Below, piece after piece: positions 17,578-27,800 of a stretch of 64,000 bases of DNA. The DNA lies in NCBI GenBank assembly GCA_903870275.1, contig CAIQCK010000020.1, forward strand, positions 118,117 through 182,116. The letters are read 5' to 3'. Numbering within the stretch: position 1 is the first letter of the stretch; each line of letters starts with the position of its first letter. A model generated the notes under the pieces. That model saw only the letters and a program-made list of their open reading frames with translations. It ran no database searches and was not told the origin of the DNA. Source of the DNA: an uncultured bacterium. Lineage in GTDB: Bacteria > Verrucomicrobiota > Verrucomicrobiia > CAIQCK01. A program made the translations under genes and the position numbers.

Positions 17578-20253
17578 ATGACCGAAGCCCAACGCCCCAA
17601 TCCAGACGCGTTGCTCGCCGAGATCCAGCGCGAGGAGAAGGCGGCCAAGCGCGGCCGGCTGAAGATCTTTTTCGGCATGTGTCCGGGCGTCGGCAAGACT
17701 TACGCCATGCTCGAAGCGGCGCGGCAGCGCAAGGCCGACGGCGTGAATCTGGTCATCGGCGTCGTCGAGACGCACGGGCGCGTCGAGACGGAGGCGCTGC
17801 TGGCCGGGCTGGAAATCGTTCCGCGCAAGGCGATGGAGTATCGCGGCATCACGATCACCGAGATGGACATTGACGCGCTGCTCGCGCGCCGGCCGCAGCT
17901 TGCGCTGGTGGACGAACTGGCCCACACCAACGCGCCGGGCAGCCGCCACCCGAAACGTTTCCAGGATGTGGTCGAGTTGCTCGACGCGGGCATTGATGTC
18001 TATACGACGCTTAACGTCCAGCATCTCGAAAGCCGCTTCGATGTGGTCCGGCAGTTCACCGGTGTCACGGTGCAGGAGACGGTGCCGGACTCGGTGGTGG
18101 ACCTGGCTGACGAGATCGAGCTGGTGGACTTGACGCCGGAGCAACTGCGCAAGCGGCTGGCCGATGGCAAGGTGTATATGGGGGCGCGCGCGGTGACGGC
18201 GGCGGAGAATTTTTTCCGCGGGGAAAACCTGACGGCGTTGCGCGAGATGGCGTTGCGTTACACCGCCGAGCGCGTGGACCAGGAGTTGCGCGACGTGATG
18301 CGCGCGCGGCGGATGGGCGGCCGCTGGACTTCCGCCCAGCGGCTGGCGGTCGCCGTCGGGCCAAGCCCGTATTCCGCGCCGCTCATCCGGTGGACGCGGC
18401 GGATCGCGGCGGCCATGGACGCCCCGTGGTTGGCGATCTACGTGGAAACCTCGCGCCCGCTCGACGAGGAGGAGAAGACGCGGCTGACAAAAAACCTTTC
18501 GCTGGCGCGGCAGTTGGGCGCGGAGGTGGTGATGACGACCGGCGACGACGTGGCCGCGACGCTGGTGGAAGCGGCGCGCGAGCAGAACGTCACGCAGATC
18601 GTCGTCGGCAAACCTCTCGGCCATCCGCTGCTGGAGTGGCTCAAGGGCGGTTCGCTCTCCAGCCGCGTGATTCGCCGCAGCGGCGAGATGGACATTCACG
18701 TGCTCTCCAGCGAAAAGACCGAGACGCAGCCGCGACGGACGCGGGTCGTGCGAATGCTGGGGCAGGACCTCTGGCGCGACTGCGCCTGGGGCATGGGCGC
18801 GGTGGCCGCGGTCACCGCGATCTGCTGGTTTCTTCAACGCTGGGTGGGCTACCAGTCGGTGTCGCTGATTTACCTGCTGACGGTGGTGTTGCTGGCGCTG
18901 GTGCTGAACCGGTGGGCATTGTTGCTGGCGGCGGCCCTCAGCGCGGTGATTTGGGACTACGTTTTCATCCCGCCGGTGTTTACTTTCCGGATCGCGACCT
19001 TCCACGACGCGATGATGTTCGCGACGTATTTCATCGTGGCGGTTTCCATGGGCCACATCACGCACCGGCTGCACACGCGCGAACTGGCGGAGCGCAAACG
19101 CCGCCAGCGCACGCTGTCGTTGAACCGGCTGCTGGAGAGCGTCTCCGCGAGCACTTCGCTCGACGACGGCCTCCGCCGCGCCATCGCCGAAGTGGACGCG
19201 CTGTTTCAAACCCACAGCGTCGTCCTGTTGGCCGGCCCGGATGGAAAACTGGAAACCACCCCGCACCCGGCGAGCACGTTTCAGCCGAACGAAAAGCAGA
19301 TTGGCGTGGCGAACTGGGCGTTCGATCGCGAACAGGTCGCCGGCCGGTTCACCGATACACTGCCGGACGCCACGTCCATCTACATCCCGCTGCAAACCTC
19401 CAAGGGCAAACTTGGTACGCTGGGCGTTAACATGGAACAGCGCCGGACGTTGACGCTCGACGAGCGCGAGATGCTCGAGACCTTCGCCGTCCAGATCGCC
19501 GCGCTCATCGAGCGATACCGGCTGATGGAAGACGCCGCGCTGGCCCGGCTGGCCGAGGAATCCGAGAGGCTCTACCGCACGCTGCTTGACTCGGTGTCGC
19601 ATGAGTTGAAGACGCCGCTGGCGGTCATCGAGACGGCCACCGAAGGAATGATCAGCCAGTGCCAGAACGCGCTGCCGCCGCAGGGCAAGATGTTCCTTGA
19701 GGAAATCCGCCGGGCGAACAACCGGCTTCGCATCACCGTCAGCAACCTGCTCGACATGACGCGCATCGAGGCGGGCCGGCTGCCCCTGAATCTGGAGTGG
19801 TTCGACGTCGCCGACCTGTTCCAGTCCGCCAGCGAGCGGGTTAAAAACGAGGTGGCGCCGGAGCGCATCGAAATTTCCGTGCCGCCCGACATGCCGCGGG
19901 TCCGGCTGGATTTTCTGATGATGGAGCAGGCGCTGGCCAACCTGCTGACCAACGCCGCCGCCTACGGCCCGGCCGGCTCGCCCATCCGCATGTCCGCGGA
20001 GTTGGACAACGGCACGCTGGCGCTGCGCATCGCTGACCAGGGCATCGGCCTGGCGCCGGGCGAGGAGACCAAGGTGTTTCAGAAATTTTACCGCGGCGCC
20101 CAATCCAGGCCCGGCGGCACCGGCTTGGGGCTTTCCATTGTTCGCGGCTTCGCCCGCGCGCACCGCGGCGACGTGTCGGCGGAAAACAACCCTTCCGGCG
20201 GCGCGACGTTCACTATCCGCCTCCCCGTGGAGACCGACAAGCACCCGTTATGA
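17578..20253 (+). CDS. kdpD: Osmosensitive potassium sensor histidine kinase KdpD
   Basis: The 891-residue product has the complete KdpD order: N-terminal KdpD domain with Walker A MCPGVGKTYAML (about 34-45), a Usp-like domain (about 260-385), four closely spaced transmembrane helices (about 400-490), a GAF-like region, the dimerisation H-box SVSHELKTPLAVIE and the ATPase end GGTGLGLSIVRGFARAHRGD. It senses low K+ or turgor and phosphorylates KdpE. The kdpE start overlaps its stop codon by four bases (ATGA), indicating translational coupling. Confidence 0.96.
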   Translation: MTEAQRPNPDALLAEIQREEKAAKRGRLKIFFGMCPGVGKTYAMLEAARQRKADGVNLVIGVVETHGRVETEALLAGLEIVPRKAMEYRGITITEMDIDALLARRPQLALVDELAHTNAPGSRHPKRFQDVVELLDAGIDVYTTLNVQHLESRFDVVRQFTGVTVQETVPDSVVDLADEIELVDLTPEQLRKRLADGKVYMGARAVTAAENFFRGENLTALREMALRYTAERVDQELRDVMRARRMGGRWTSAQRLAVAVGPSPYSAPLIRWTRRIAAAMDAPWLAIYVETSRPLDEEEKTRLTKNLSLARQLGAEVVMTTGDDVAATLVEAAREQNVTQIVVGKPLGHPLLEWLKGGSLSSRVIRRSGEMDIHVLSSEKTETQPRRTRVVRMLGQDLWRDCAWGMGAVAAVTAICWFLQRWVGYQSVSLIYLLTVVLLALVLNRWALLLAAALSAVIWDYVFIPPVFTFRIATFHDAMMFATYFIVAVSMGHITHRLHTRELAERKRRQRTLSLNRLLESVSASTSLDDGLRRAIAEVDALFQTHSVVLLAGPDGKLETTPHPASTFQPNEKQIGVANWAFDREQVAGRFTDTLPDATSIYIPLQTSKGKLGTLGVNMEQRRTLTLDEREMLETFAVQIAALIERYRLMEDAALARLAEESERLYRTLLDSVSHELKTPLAVIETATEGMISQCQNALPPQGKMFLEEIRRANNRLRITVSNLLDMTRIEAGRLPLNLEWFDVADLFQSASERVKNEVAPERIEISVPPDMPRVRLDFLMMEQALANLLTNAAAYGPAGSPIRMSAELDNGTLALRIADQGIGLAPGEETKVFQKFYRGAQSRPGGTGLGLSIVRGFARAHRGDVSAENNPSGGATFTIRLPVETDKHPL

Positions 20254-20930
20254 AACCGAACCCGACGGTGTTGGTTATTGACGACGAGCGGGCCATCCGC
20301 CGGCTGCTGTGCGCGGCGCTGGAACCGCACTATCAGGTTTGTGAGGCGGAGAACGGCCAGCTCGGTTTGCAGGAGGCGATTGCGCGCCGGCCCGACGCGA
20401 TTATCCTCGACCTCGGATTGCCCGACATGGACGGCGTGGCGGTTCTGAAGCGGCTGCGCGAATGGAGCCAGACGCCGGTGCTGGTGCTCTCTGTGCGCGA
20501 CCGCGAAACCGACAAGGTCGCCGCGCTCGACAATGGCGCGGACGATTATCTCACCAAGCCGTTCGGCACCGCCGAATTGCTGGCGCGGCTGCGAGTCATC
20601 CAGCGCCGCGCGCCCGGCGCCACCGAGGAGCCGGTGCGCGTCATCGGCCCGCTGCAAATGGACCTGGCCGCGCATCAAGTCAAGATCCAAGGCCGCGAAG
20701 TCAGCCTCACGGCGACGGAGTTCGCGTTGCTGCGCGCGCTGGTCCAGCACGCCGGCAAGGTCGTCACGCACAAGCAACTGTTGCGCACGGTTTGGGGGCC
20801 AAACGCCGAGGAGCAGTCGCAGTATTTGCGCGTGTATGTCACGCACCTGCGCAAAAAGCTGGAGACGGAAGCCACCGGCAAACTCATCCAGAACGAACCC
20901 GGCATTGGCTATCGTCTGCTCGACGTTTGA
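20250..20930 (+). CDS. kdpE: Response regulator KdpE (OmpR/PhoB type)
   Basis: The 226-residue product has a receiver domain beginning VLVIDDERAIRRLL, a phosphoacceptor Asp in IILDLGLPDMDG, the conserved Lys in YLTKPFGTAELLARL, and a C-terminal winged-helix DNA-binding domain (VSLTATEFALLRALVQHAGK, ending YVTHLRKKLE and GIGYRLLDV). It activates kdp transcription when phosphorylated by KdpD. It is translationally coupled to kdpD and followed by a hairpin at 20940-20961. Confidence 0.95.
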   Translation: MKPNPTVLVIDDERAIRRLLCAALEPHYQVCEAENGQLGLQEAIARRPDAIILDLGLPDMDGVAVLKRLREWSQTPVLVLSVRDRETDKVAALDNGADDYLTKPFGTAELLARLRVIQRRAPGATEEPVRVIGPLQMDLAAHQVKIQGREVSLTATEFALLRALVQHAGKVVTHKQLLRTVWGPNAEEQSQYLRVYVTHLRKKLETEATGKLIQNEPGIGYRLLDV

Positions 20931-20939
20931 GAAACATCG

Positions 20940-20961
20940 GAACGGGCTTGGAAGCCCGTTC
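20940..20961 (+). terminator. Hairpin after kdpE, possible terminator and interspersed repeat
   Basis: Arms gaacgggctt (20940-20949) and aagcccgttc (20952-20961) are perfectly complementary with a 2-base loop gg, followed by tacttttt, so it could terminate the kdp transcript. The same design occurs at 20992-21011 (aacggactt, cc, aagtccgtt), which suggests a mobile hairpin family rather than a dedicated terminator. Confidence 0.6.
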
Positions 20962-20991
20962 TACTTTTTCGCGGGCCGGCATGGACCGTAG

Positions 20992-21011
20992 AACGGACTT
21001 CCAAGTCCGTT
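20992..21011. repeat. Two-base-loop hairpin repeat
   Basis: Arms aacggactt (20992-21000) and aagtccgtt (21003-21011) with loop cc. Flanking words (gtagaacgg, ccgttgc) mirror those of the hairpin 50 bp upstream. The rest of the 127-bp gap between kdpE and the Gre-like gene shows only another small inverted repeat (gtaacg ccg cgttac, 21047-21061) around the stop codon of the convergent gene. Confidence 0.6.
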
Positions 21012-21057
21012 GCTGCCGCGACCGGGCGGGCGGCGTGGAGATTCCTGTAACGCCGCG

Positions 21058-21537
21058 TTACGACACCGAGACGACGCGGTAGTCGTCCGGGAACCGGCCG
21101 ATCTTGATTTTGAGGCGGGCACCTTGTTTTTTACCGGTGAGTTGCTGGCCCAGCGGCGACTGCGGCGTGATGACCAGCACCTCCTGCTTCTCGTGGACGA
21201 TTTCCGTCCCGCCGGCACACGGCCCGATGAAGTAAAAAGTCCGTCCGTCTTTTCCCTCCAGCTCAACCAGCGCGCCAATATCTATCGGGTCCTTCGGCTT
21301 GAAGGGGCGCACCGCGAGCCGTTGAAACTGTTCAAGCGCCTGCTCGGTTTCCGCGGCGTGCATGGACTGGCCGCGCGCCAGATACGACGCCTCCAGCCCG
21401 CGCGTGTCGTATTTGTCCTCGGCCTTGCTCTGGTCGTCCGTGGCTTCGTCGCGCGCGGTGCGGGCCGCTTTGGCGTAGAGCGCCAGCTTCCCTTCGAGGT
21501 CGGCGATGATCTTTTTGACAAGCGCGTGTTTGTTCAT
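21058..21537 (-). CDS. GreA/GreB-like transcription elongation factor domain protein
   Basis: The 159-residue product (ATG at 21537) has a helical N-terminal half and a C-terminal FKBP-like domain of the Gre family (DIGALVELEGKDGRTFYFIG, VLVITPQSPLGQQLTGKKQG). In Gre factors the coiled coil reaches into the RNA polymerase secondary channel to stimulate transcript cleavage. Here the N-terminal half is a weaker match and the acidic tip is uncertain, so it may be one of the polymerase-binding Gre-like paralogs instead of a true GreA. It is divergent from yajQ. Confidence 0.72.
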   Translation of the reverse strand: MNKHALVKKIIADLEGKLALYAKAARTARDEATDDQSKAEDKYDTRGLEASYLARGQSMHAAETEQALEQFQRLAVRPFKPKDPIDIGALVELEGKDGRTFYFIGPCAGGTEIVHEKQEVLVITPQSPLGQQLTGKKQGARLKIKIGRFPDDYRVVSVS

Positions 21538-21647
21538 GGTCAAGGAACCACCGATACAACCCGAACGTTGCGCGGCGTGCAACTCCGATTTGCGATATCG
21601 TCGCTCAAAATCCTTCCTTTTTTCCGGCGTCGAACTAACATGCCGCC

Positions 21648-22133
21648 ATGCCTTCATTCGACATTGTCAGCCAGGTCAGCTCGATGGAGATCGAGAACGC
21701 CGTCAACATCGCCAAGAAGGAATTGGCCAACCGCTTCGACTTCAAGGGAAGCAAGGCGGAGATCCTTCTGGAGAAAGACGAGATCAAGCTCTCCGCCGAG
21801 GATGAGTTCAAGATCAAAGGTCTCTCCGAAATCGTCCTTGGCAAGCTCGCCAAGCGCAACATCAGCCTCAAGAGCCTTGACCAAGGCACGCCGGACATTT
21901 CGCCGCTCGGCCATGCGCGCCAGACGATCAAAATCAAGCAGGGCATCGAGACGGAAGTGGCCAAGCAGATCACCACCCTCATTCGCGACGGCAAGCACAA
22001 GGTGACGACGCAGATTCAGGACCAGCAGATTCGAGTGACCGGCAAGAGCCGCGACGAATTGCAAGCCGTGATGGCCGCCGTGCGCGGACACGATTTTCCC
22101 GTGGCGTTGCAGTTCCAGAATTTCCGCGATTAA
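21648..22133 (+). CDS. yajQ: YajQ family nucleotide-binding protein
   Basis: The 161-residue product is a full-length UPF0234/YajQ protein: it begins MPSFDIVSQVSSMEIENAVN, contains the RFDFKGSKAEI and TPDISPLGHARQTIKIKQGI segments and ends in DFPVALQFQNFRD. The family has two ferredoxin-like domains; a Xanthomonas member binds cyclic di-GMP and acts with a transcription regulator. The ligand here is not established. It is a cytoplasmic single gene, divergent from the Gre-like gene. The 96 bp to the next gene hold no clear feature. Confidence 0.93.
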   Translation: MPSFDIVSQVSSMEIENAVNIAKKELANRFDFKGSKAEILLEKDEIKLSAEDEFKIKGLSEIVLGKLAKRNISLKSLDQGTPDISPLGHARQTIKIKQGIETEVAKQITTLIRDGKHKVTTQIQDQQIRVTGKSRDELQAVMAAVRGHDFPVALQFQNFRD

Positions 22134-22229
22134 AGTTCTGCCCGCCAAACACGCTAAAAACAGAAAACGAATCCGCACCGTTCGCTCCTTTCGCATTTTG
22201 AGCGGGCAAAACTTCCAACGAAAGATCGG

Positions 22230-24506
22230 ATGAAACTTTGGTATGACAGGCCGGCCATCAAGTGGCCGGAAGCTTTGCCGGTCGGCAACGGCCGGCTCGG
22301 CGCGATGATTTTTGGGAAGATTGACCAAGAGCGCATCGTGCTCAACGAGGACTCGATGTGGCACGGCGGGCCGCGCGACCGCATCAATCCCGACGCGCTC
22401 AAGACGCTGCCGGAGGTGCGGCGGCTGTTGCGCGAGGGCAAGGTCGCGCAGGCGGAGTTCCTCGCCGAGCACGGCATGCAGGCCACGCCGCGCCACTCGT
22501 CGCCGTATCAGCCGCTCGGCGATCTGAACATCTACCTTTTTGGCCGCGGCGCGGATGAAACCACCCTGCTGCCGCATAAAGGCATTGCCGAATATCGCCG
22601 TGAACTGGACCTTGCCACCGGCGTGGCGCGTGTGAGCTACGCGTTGCGCGGCGCGCGGTTCGTCCGCGAGATATTCGCGAACGCCGTGGACCAGGTGGTG
22701 GCGGTGCGGTTTGCCAGCGATCATCCGGGGCAAATCTCGCTCTCGGCCAACCTCAGCCGCCGGCCGTTCGAAAGCGCCACGGGCGTGGCGGGCGGCGACA
22801 CGGTGTTCATGCAGGGCCAGTGCGGCCCCGACGGCGTGCGTTACTGCGTGCTGCTGAAGGCAGTTGCCGAAGGCGGCGTGGTCCGCTTGCTTGGCGACAA
22901 CGTCATCGTCGAGCGCGCCGACGCGGTGACGCTGCTGCTGGCGGCGAACACGACGTTTCGCGCGCCGGAACCGCGTCTGCTTTGCGAGCAACAGCTCGTG
23001 AAAGCGGCGGCGAAACCCTACACGCGGCTCCGCGACGAGCACAGCGACGATCACCGCCGGCTGTTCTCCCGCGTCGCGCTCGACCTCGGCGGCCCCGACA
23101 AGCCGAACGTGCCGACCGACCGGCGCGTCGAGGCGTTTCGCGCCGGCGGCCAGGACGCGGGACTGATGGAACTCTATTTCCAGTTCGGCCGTTACCTGCT
23201 CATCGCGTCGAGCCGGCCCGGTTCGCTGCCGGCGAATCTCCAGGGTCTCTGGAACGACAGCATGACGCCGCCGTGGGAAGGCAAATACACGCTCGACGTC
23301 AACACGCAGATGAACTACTGGCTCGCCGAGCCGTGCAACCTCGCCGAGTGCCACGCGCCGCTGTTCGACCACGTGGACCGGATGCGGCCGTCGGGGCGCG
23401 AAACGGCGCGGCGGATGTATGGCTGCCGCGGTTTCGTGGCGCACGGCGCGACGGAGTTGTGGGGCGACACGGCGCCGTCGGGCGATTCGGTGCGGTTCAG
23501 CCTCTGGCCGATGGGCGCGGCGTGGCTCTCGCTGCATTTTTGGGAACGCTGTCTGTTCAGCGGCGACATGGCGTTTTTGCGCGAGCGCGCCTGGCCCGTG
23601 ATGAAAGAGGCGGGCGAGTTTCTGCTGGAATACCTGGTGGAGGACGCGAGCGGCCGGCTCGTCACCGGGCCGTCATGCTCGCCGCAGAACGCCTATCGCC
23701 TGCCGGATGGCTACATCGCCTGCCTCTGCATGGGGCCATCGGTGGACATACAGATCGTGCGCGAGCTGTTCAACGCGCTGGTCGAGGCGGGCCAGTTGCT
23801 CGCCGCCGACAAGGGGCCGGACAAGGTGTTCCTGCAAAAGATCAACGCCGCGCGCGGCCGGCTGCGCGGGCACCGCGCCGGCAAGGACGGCCGGTTTCTG
23901 GAGTGGTCGGAGGATTACGAAGAGGTCGAGCCGGGCCACCGCCATTTCTCGCACCTGTTCGCGCTGCATCCCGGCAGCCAGATCACCGTTCACGGCACGC
24001 GCGAGTGGGCGACGACGGCGCGCAAGACGCTCGAACGCCGCGTGACCGCCGGCGGCACGTTCTCCGGCTGGAGCCGCGCGTGGCTCGTCAACCTCTGGGC
24101 GCGGCTGGCCGACGGCGACAAGGCGCACGAGAACCTCGTCGCGCTGCTGCGCCGCTCCACGATGCCCAACCTCCTCAACGATCTTCCGCCGTTCCAGGTT
24201 GACGGCAACTTCGGTGCGTGCGCCGGCATCGCCGAGATGCTGCTGCAATCGCACGGCGGCGAGATCAACCTGCTGCCGGCGTTGCCCGCCGCGTGGCCGG
24301 CCGGAAGCGTCAAGGGCCTTTGTGCGCGCGGCGGATTCGAGGTGGACATCGTGTGGCAGGACGGCGCGCTGGCCGAGGCGGCGATCCGCTCCAAGCTCGG
24401 CCGCCTCTGCAAGGTCCGCTACGGCGACAGGCTGGTCGAATTCAAAACCAAGATCGGCGCGAACTACCAGCTCACCGACACGCTGGAGCGCAAACGGGCG
24501 GAGTAA
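22230..24506 (+). CDS. GH95 family protein without signal peptide; predicted catalytic Glu replaced by Gln
   Basis: The 758-residue product follows the GH95 plan: N-terminal beta-domain ([14 protein letters not shown]), the (alpha/alpha)6 barrel with [45 protein letters not shown], and a C-terminal beta-domain. GH95 enzymes are inverting alpha-L-fucosidases or alpha-L-galactosidases. In the motif where family members have SPEN/SPEH (likely general acid) this protein reads SPQN (Gln486), whereas the adjacent paralog has SPEN (Glu523). No signal peptide is seen, so it would stay in the cytoplasm. Loss or change of activity is possible. Its C-terminal 60 residues are almost identical to the neighbour's. 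Confidence 0.88.
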   Translation: MKLWYDRPAIKWPEALPVGNGRLGAMIFGKIDQERIVLNEDSMWHGGPRDRINPDALKTLPEVRRLLREGKVAQAEFLAEHGMQATPRHSSPYQPLGDLNIYLFGRGADETTLLPHKGIAEYRRELDLATGVARVSYALRGARFVREIFANAVDQVVAVRFASDHPGQISLSANLSRRPFESATGVAGGDTVFMQGQCGPDGVRYCVLLKAVAEGGVVRLLGDNVIVERADAVTLLLAANTTFRAPEPRLLCEQQLVKAAAKPYTRLRDEHSDDHRRLFSRVALDLGGPDKPNVPTDRRVEAFRAGGQDAGLMELYFQFGRYLLIASSRPGSLPANLQGLWNDSMTPPWEGKYTLDVNTQMNYWLAEPCNLAECHAPLFDHVDRMRPSGRETARRMYGCRGFVAHGATELWGDTAPSGDSVRFSLWPMGAAWLSLHFWERCLFSGDMAFLRERAWPVMKEAGEFLLEYLVEDASGRLVTGPSCSPQNAYRLPDGYIACLCMGPSVDIQIVRELFNALVEAGQLLAADKGPDKVFLQKINAARGRLRGHRAGKDGRFLEWSEDYEEVEPGHRHFSHLFALHPGSQITVHGTREWATTARKTLERRVTAGGTFSGWSRAWLVNLWARLADGDKAHENLVALLRRSTMPNLLNDLPPFQVDGNFGACAGIAEMLLQSHGGEINLLPALPAAWPAGSVKGLCARGGFEVDIVWQDGALAEAAIRSKLGRLCKVRYGDRLVEFKTKIGANYQLTDTLERKRAE

Positions 24507-24511
24507 TCTCC

Positions 24512-26920
24512 TTGAAACACATCCTCGCCGCCCTCTTGCTGATTGGCACCGCAGTGGCCACCGCGAGCGCCGCGGACGAGAGGGCGGCAGGTTCGCTGAC
24601 GCTCTGGTATGACAAACCGGCGGGGAGTTTTCACCAATCGCTGCCGCTGGGCAACGGGCGCATGGGCGCGATGGTGTTCGGTGGCGTGGACGAGGAGCGC
24701 ATCGTGCTCAACGAAAGCTCCGTCTGGTCCGGTTCGCGCGAGGATTCCAACCGGCCCGACGCCCACAAGGCGCTGCCGGAAATTCGCCGGCTGCTGCTCG
24801 AAGGCCGAAACGTCGAGGCGGAAAAGCTGGTCAATGACAACTTCACCTGCGGGAACAAAGGCTCCGGCCGCGGCCGCGGCGCCAACGTGCCGTTCGGTTG
24901 CTACCAGACGCTGGGCAACCTGCGGCTGAAATCCAGCGGCTCCACCAACGCCGTCGGGAACTACCGGCGCGAACTCGATCTCGCGACGGCCGCGGCGCGC
25001 CTTAGTTACCGGCGCGACGGCGTGACGTTCACGCGCGAGCATTTCGTGTCGGCGCCCGATGAGGTGTTTGTCACGCGACTCACCGCCGACCAGCCCGGCG
25101 CGCTGTCGTTCATCGTGGCGCTGGACCGCCCCGAACGATTTGAAACCACAGCTCCCGCCGGCAACGAACTGCTGATGACCGGCACGCTCGACGATGGGCA
25201 CGGCGGCAAGGGCGTGAGCTACGCCGCGCGGCTGCGCGTGCTGGCGCGCGGCGGCACGGTGAAAGCGGATGGGAACACGCTGGTCGTCGAGAACAGCGAC
25301 GAGGTTGTGCTGCTCCTGGCTGCCGCGACCGACTTCAGGGGTCTCGCCGGGCGGCAACTGGGCGATCCGGTTTCGGCAGTGAAACGCGACCTCGACAGGG
25401 CGGCGAAGAAACCGTTCGGCGCCTTGCGCGCGGCACAAAAAGCGGACCATCAGAAATATTTCAACCGCGTCGAACTGAACCTGCCCGCGACCGCCAACAG
25501 CGCGCGGCCAACCGTCGAGCGGCTGGCCGGTTTTTCGCAGGGTGCGGACGACCCCGCGCTGGCGGCGCTCTATTTCAACTTCGGCCGTTACCTGCTCATC
25601 AGCAGTTCGCGGCCCGGCGGTCTGCCGGCGAACCTGCAGGGTATTTGGGCCGAGGAAATCCAGACGCCGTGGAACGGCGACTGGCATCTGGATATCAACG
25701 TCCAGATGAACTACTGGCCCGCCGAGGTCTGCAATCTCTCCGAACTGCACGAGCCGATGCACAAGCTCATCGCCTCGCTGGTCGAGCCGGGGCGCAAAAC
25801 GGCGCGGGCCTATTACGACTCGCGCGGCTGGGTGGCGCACGTCATCACCAACCCGTGGGGCTATACCTCGCCCGGCGAGGCCGCGCAGTGGGGAGCGACC
25901 GTCAGCGGCTCGGCGTGGCTCTGCCAGCATTTGTGGGAACATTACGCCTTCACGCTCGACCGCAAATTCCTGCGCTGGGCTTATCCGATCCTGAAAGAGT
26001 CCTCCCTCTTCTACCTCGACAACCTCCTCGAGGAGCCGAAACACCAATGGCTCGTCACCGGCCCGTCCAACTCGCCGGAGAACGGCTTCAGGCTGCCGGA
26101 CGGCAAGGTCGCCCATGTTTGCCTCGGCCCGACGATTGACATGCAGCTCGTGCGCGAGCTTTTCGGTAACACCGCCCGCGCCGCCGACATCCTCGGGCTC
26201 GACGCCGGCCTGCGCCGCGAACTCACCGCCAAGCGCGCCCGCCTCGCGCCGAACCAAATCGGCCCCGACGGCCGGTTGCAGGAGTGGCTGGAACCCTATC
26301 CGGAGATCGAGCCGACGCATCGCCACACCTCGCACATGTATGGGCTGTATCCCTGGTATGAAATCACGCGGCGCGGCACGCCTGAACTGGCCGCCGCCTG
26401 CCGCAAATCGCTCGAAGTCCGCGGCGACAAGAGCAACGGCTGGGCGCTCGCGTGGCGCATGAACTTCTGGGCGCGCCTCGGCGACGGCGACCACGCGCAC
26501 AGACTGCTTCAGGCGTTGCTCCATCTCACCGGCGATCAGGTTCTGAACTACACCGGCAAGGGCGCCGGCACCTACGCGAACCTGTTCGACGCCTGCCCGC
26601 CGTTCCAGATAGACGGCAACTTCGGCGGCTGCGCCGGCATCGCCGAGATGCTGCTCCAATCCCACGCCGGCGAAATCGAGTTGCTGCCCGCGCTGCCGAA
26701 AGCGTGGCCGGCCGGTCGCATCAAGGGTCTTTGCACGCGCGGCGGTTTCGAGGTGGACATCACATGGAAAGACGGCGCGCTGATCGAGGCGACGATCCGC
26801 TCCAAGTCCGGCGGCCTCTGCAAGGTCCGCTACGGCGACAAGCTGGCCGAATTCAAAACCAAAATCGGCGCGAGCTACCAGCTCAACGACACGCTGGAGC
26901 GGAAGCGGGCAGGAGGATGA
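24512..26920 (+). CDS. GH95 alpha-L-fucosidase-like enzyme, secreted
   Basis: The 802-residue product starts at TTG 24512, preceded by GGAG (24500-24503); the start is supported by the signal peptide that follows ([19 protein letters not shown]). It has the GH95 N-terminal domain ([15 protein letters not shown]), [14 protein letters not shown], the predicted general acid in [10 protein letters not shown] (Glu523), [13 protein letters not shown] and [17 protein letters not shown]. It probably releases alpha-1,2-linked fucose (or galactose) from glycans outside the cytoplasm. It is 5 bp downstream of the first GH95 gene, and the pair arose by duplication. Its stop overlaps a small hsdS-derived frame. 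Confidence 0.9.
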   Translation: MKHILAALLLIGTAVATASAADERAAGSLTLWYDKPAGSFHQSLPLGNGRMGAMVFGGVDEERIVLNESSVWSGSREDSNRPDAHKALPEIRRLLLEGRNVEAEKLVNDNFTCGNKGSGRGRGANVPFGCYQTLGNLRLKSSGSTNAVGNYRRELDLATAAARLSYRRDGVTFTREHFVSAPDEVFVTRLTADQPGALSFIVALDRPERFETTAPAGNELLMTGTLDDGHGGKGVSYAARLRVLARGGTVKADGNTLVVENSDEVVLLLAAATDFRGLAGRQLGDPVSAVKRDLDRAAKKPFGALRAAQKADHQKYFNRVELNLPATANSARPTVERLAGFSQGADDPALAALYFNFGRYLLISSSRPGGLPANLQGIWAEEIQTPWNGDWHLDINVQMNYWPAEVCNLSELHEPMHKLIASLVEPGRKTARAYYDSRGWVAHVITNPWGYTSPGEAAQWGATVSGSAWLCQHLWEHYAFTLDRKFLRWAYPILKESSLFYLDNLLEEPKHQWLVTGPSNSPENGFRLPDGKVAHVCLGPTIDMQLVRELFGNTARAADILGLDAGLRRELTAKRARLAPNQIGPDGRLQEWLEPYPEIEPTHRHTSHMYGLYPWYEITRRGTPELAAACRKSLEVRGDKSNGWALAWRMNFWARLGDGDHAHRLLQALLHLTGDQVLNYTGKGAGTYANLFDACPPFQIDGNFGGCAGIAEMLLQSHAGEIELLPALPKAWPAGRIKGLCTRGGFEVDITWKDGALIEATIRSKSGGLCKVRYGDKLAEFKTKIGASYQLNDTLERKRAGG

Positions 26921-27096
26921 ACTCAGGCCTCAAGTCCCAGGAATACTCCGCGCCCGCGTTCGTCCGCCATTCCGGGTTGATCGTCGAGCCGATGTTCTCG
27001 AAAATCCTCAGTCTGTTTCGCCAAATTGAAAACCTCTGCCGGACGTGCGACCTGCTGCTGTCGGGGCAGGTCACGCTTGGGGGAATTGAGAGATGA
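26917..27096 (+). pseudogene. C-terminal remnant of type I restriction specificity subunit (hsdS)
   Basis: This 59-codon frame contains VEPMFSKILSLFRQIENL and CRTCDLLLSGQVTLG, which match the conserved C-terminal end of HsdS (usually FRQIENLRRTRDLLLPRLLSG...), with the PRL between DLLL and SG missing. Nothing of the two target-recognition domains is left. The ATG overlaps the stop of the GH95 gene by chance of the junction, and its own stop overlaps the start of the next gene (ATGA), a coupling that was presumably present when hsdS was intact. It is not functional as a specificity subunit. Confidence 0.75.
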
Positions 27097-27800
27097 AAGG
27101 ATTACTTGTTAGAGTCGGGGTTGATTCGACGGATGGGAACTGGAACGCCCCTGTCCGGAAGGCGTCCGGTGAATTTGCCTACGTCACCATCACGGAGACC
27201 AAGCAACTTCGGCCCGGTTTTGTGCGGCGTTACGACGAGTTTATCCGGGCGGTGGCGCGCTTCGGTCAAGAACTCCCCGGTGCGTTGTTGGGGCAGCCCA
27301 CGCATCTTGACCCAGACTTCGAGCATCAAACGTATGGCGACCAAGGCCAGCGTGCCCGAAGCATTTCCAAACTTCAGAGGGGCGATGTGCTCGCGTTCTT
27401 CGCCGGGCTTCGTGCGGTGGAGAACCCGGGCGGCTCGCTGATCTATGCGCTAATCGGACTTTACGTGATTGAGGAGATTGTGCCGGCTTGCTCTGTGTCA
27501 CGCAATCGGTGGCACGAGAACGCCCACACCAGACGCGAACCGGGCGCAAGCGACATTGTGGTGCGCGCCCGTCCGGGTGTTTCAGGCCGTTTGAAGAAGT
27601 GCATTCCCATCGGTGAATACCGCGACCGAGCGTATCGTGTGTGCCGCAGCCTGCTCTCGGCATGGGGCGACGTGGACGTGAAGGATGGCTACATCCAACG
27701 GAGCGCGCGCCTGCCGGAGTTTCGAGATGCGGCGTGGTTCTATCGCTGGTTCAACGCCCAAAAACCGGAACTTGTGGCAGCCAATAATCCACCAACATGA
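27093..27800 (+). CDS. Nmad3-like (nucleotide-modification-associated) protein
   Basis: The 235-residue product begins MKGLLVRVGVDSTDGNWNAP and contains FAYVTITETKQLRPG, HLDPDFEHQTYGDQGQRAR, LQRGDVLAFFAGLR and ALIGLYVIEEI. From memory this resembles nucleotide-modification-associated domain 3 (Nmad3), a family predicted from gene neighbourhoods with DNA base modification; the assignment was not verified. No catalytic residues are proposed. It overlaps the hsdS remnant and the next gene by four bases each, so three genes form one translationally coupled operon between hsdS and hsdR remnants. Confidence 0.6.
   Translation: MKGLLVRVGVDSTDGNWNAPVRKASGEFAYVTITETKQLRPGFVRRYDEFIRAVARFGQELPGALLGQPTHLDPDFEHQTYGDQGQRARSISKLQRGDVLAFFAGLRAVENPGGSLIYALIGLYVIEEIVPACSVSRNRWHENAHTRREPGASDIVVRARPGVSGRLKKCIPIGEYRDRAYRVCRSLLSAWGDVDVKDGYIQRSARLPEFRDAAWFYRWFNAQKPELVAANNPPT

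Noticed and set aside
16990..20244. Long open frame antisense to usp/kdpD/kdpE
   Set aside because: It covers the complementary strand of well-conserved genes with clear motifs; the frame is open because of high third-position GC. Its translation is Arg/His/Gln-rich with no domain.
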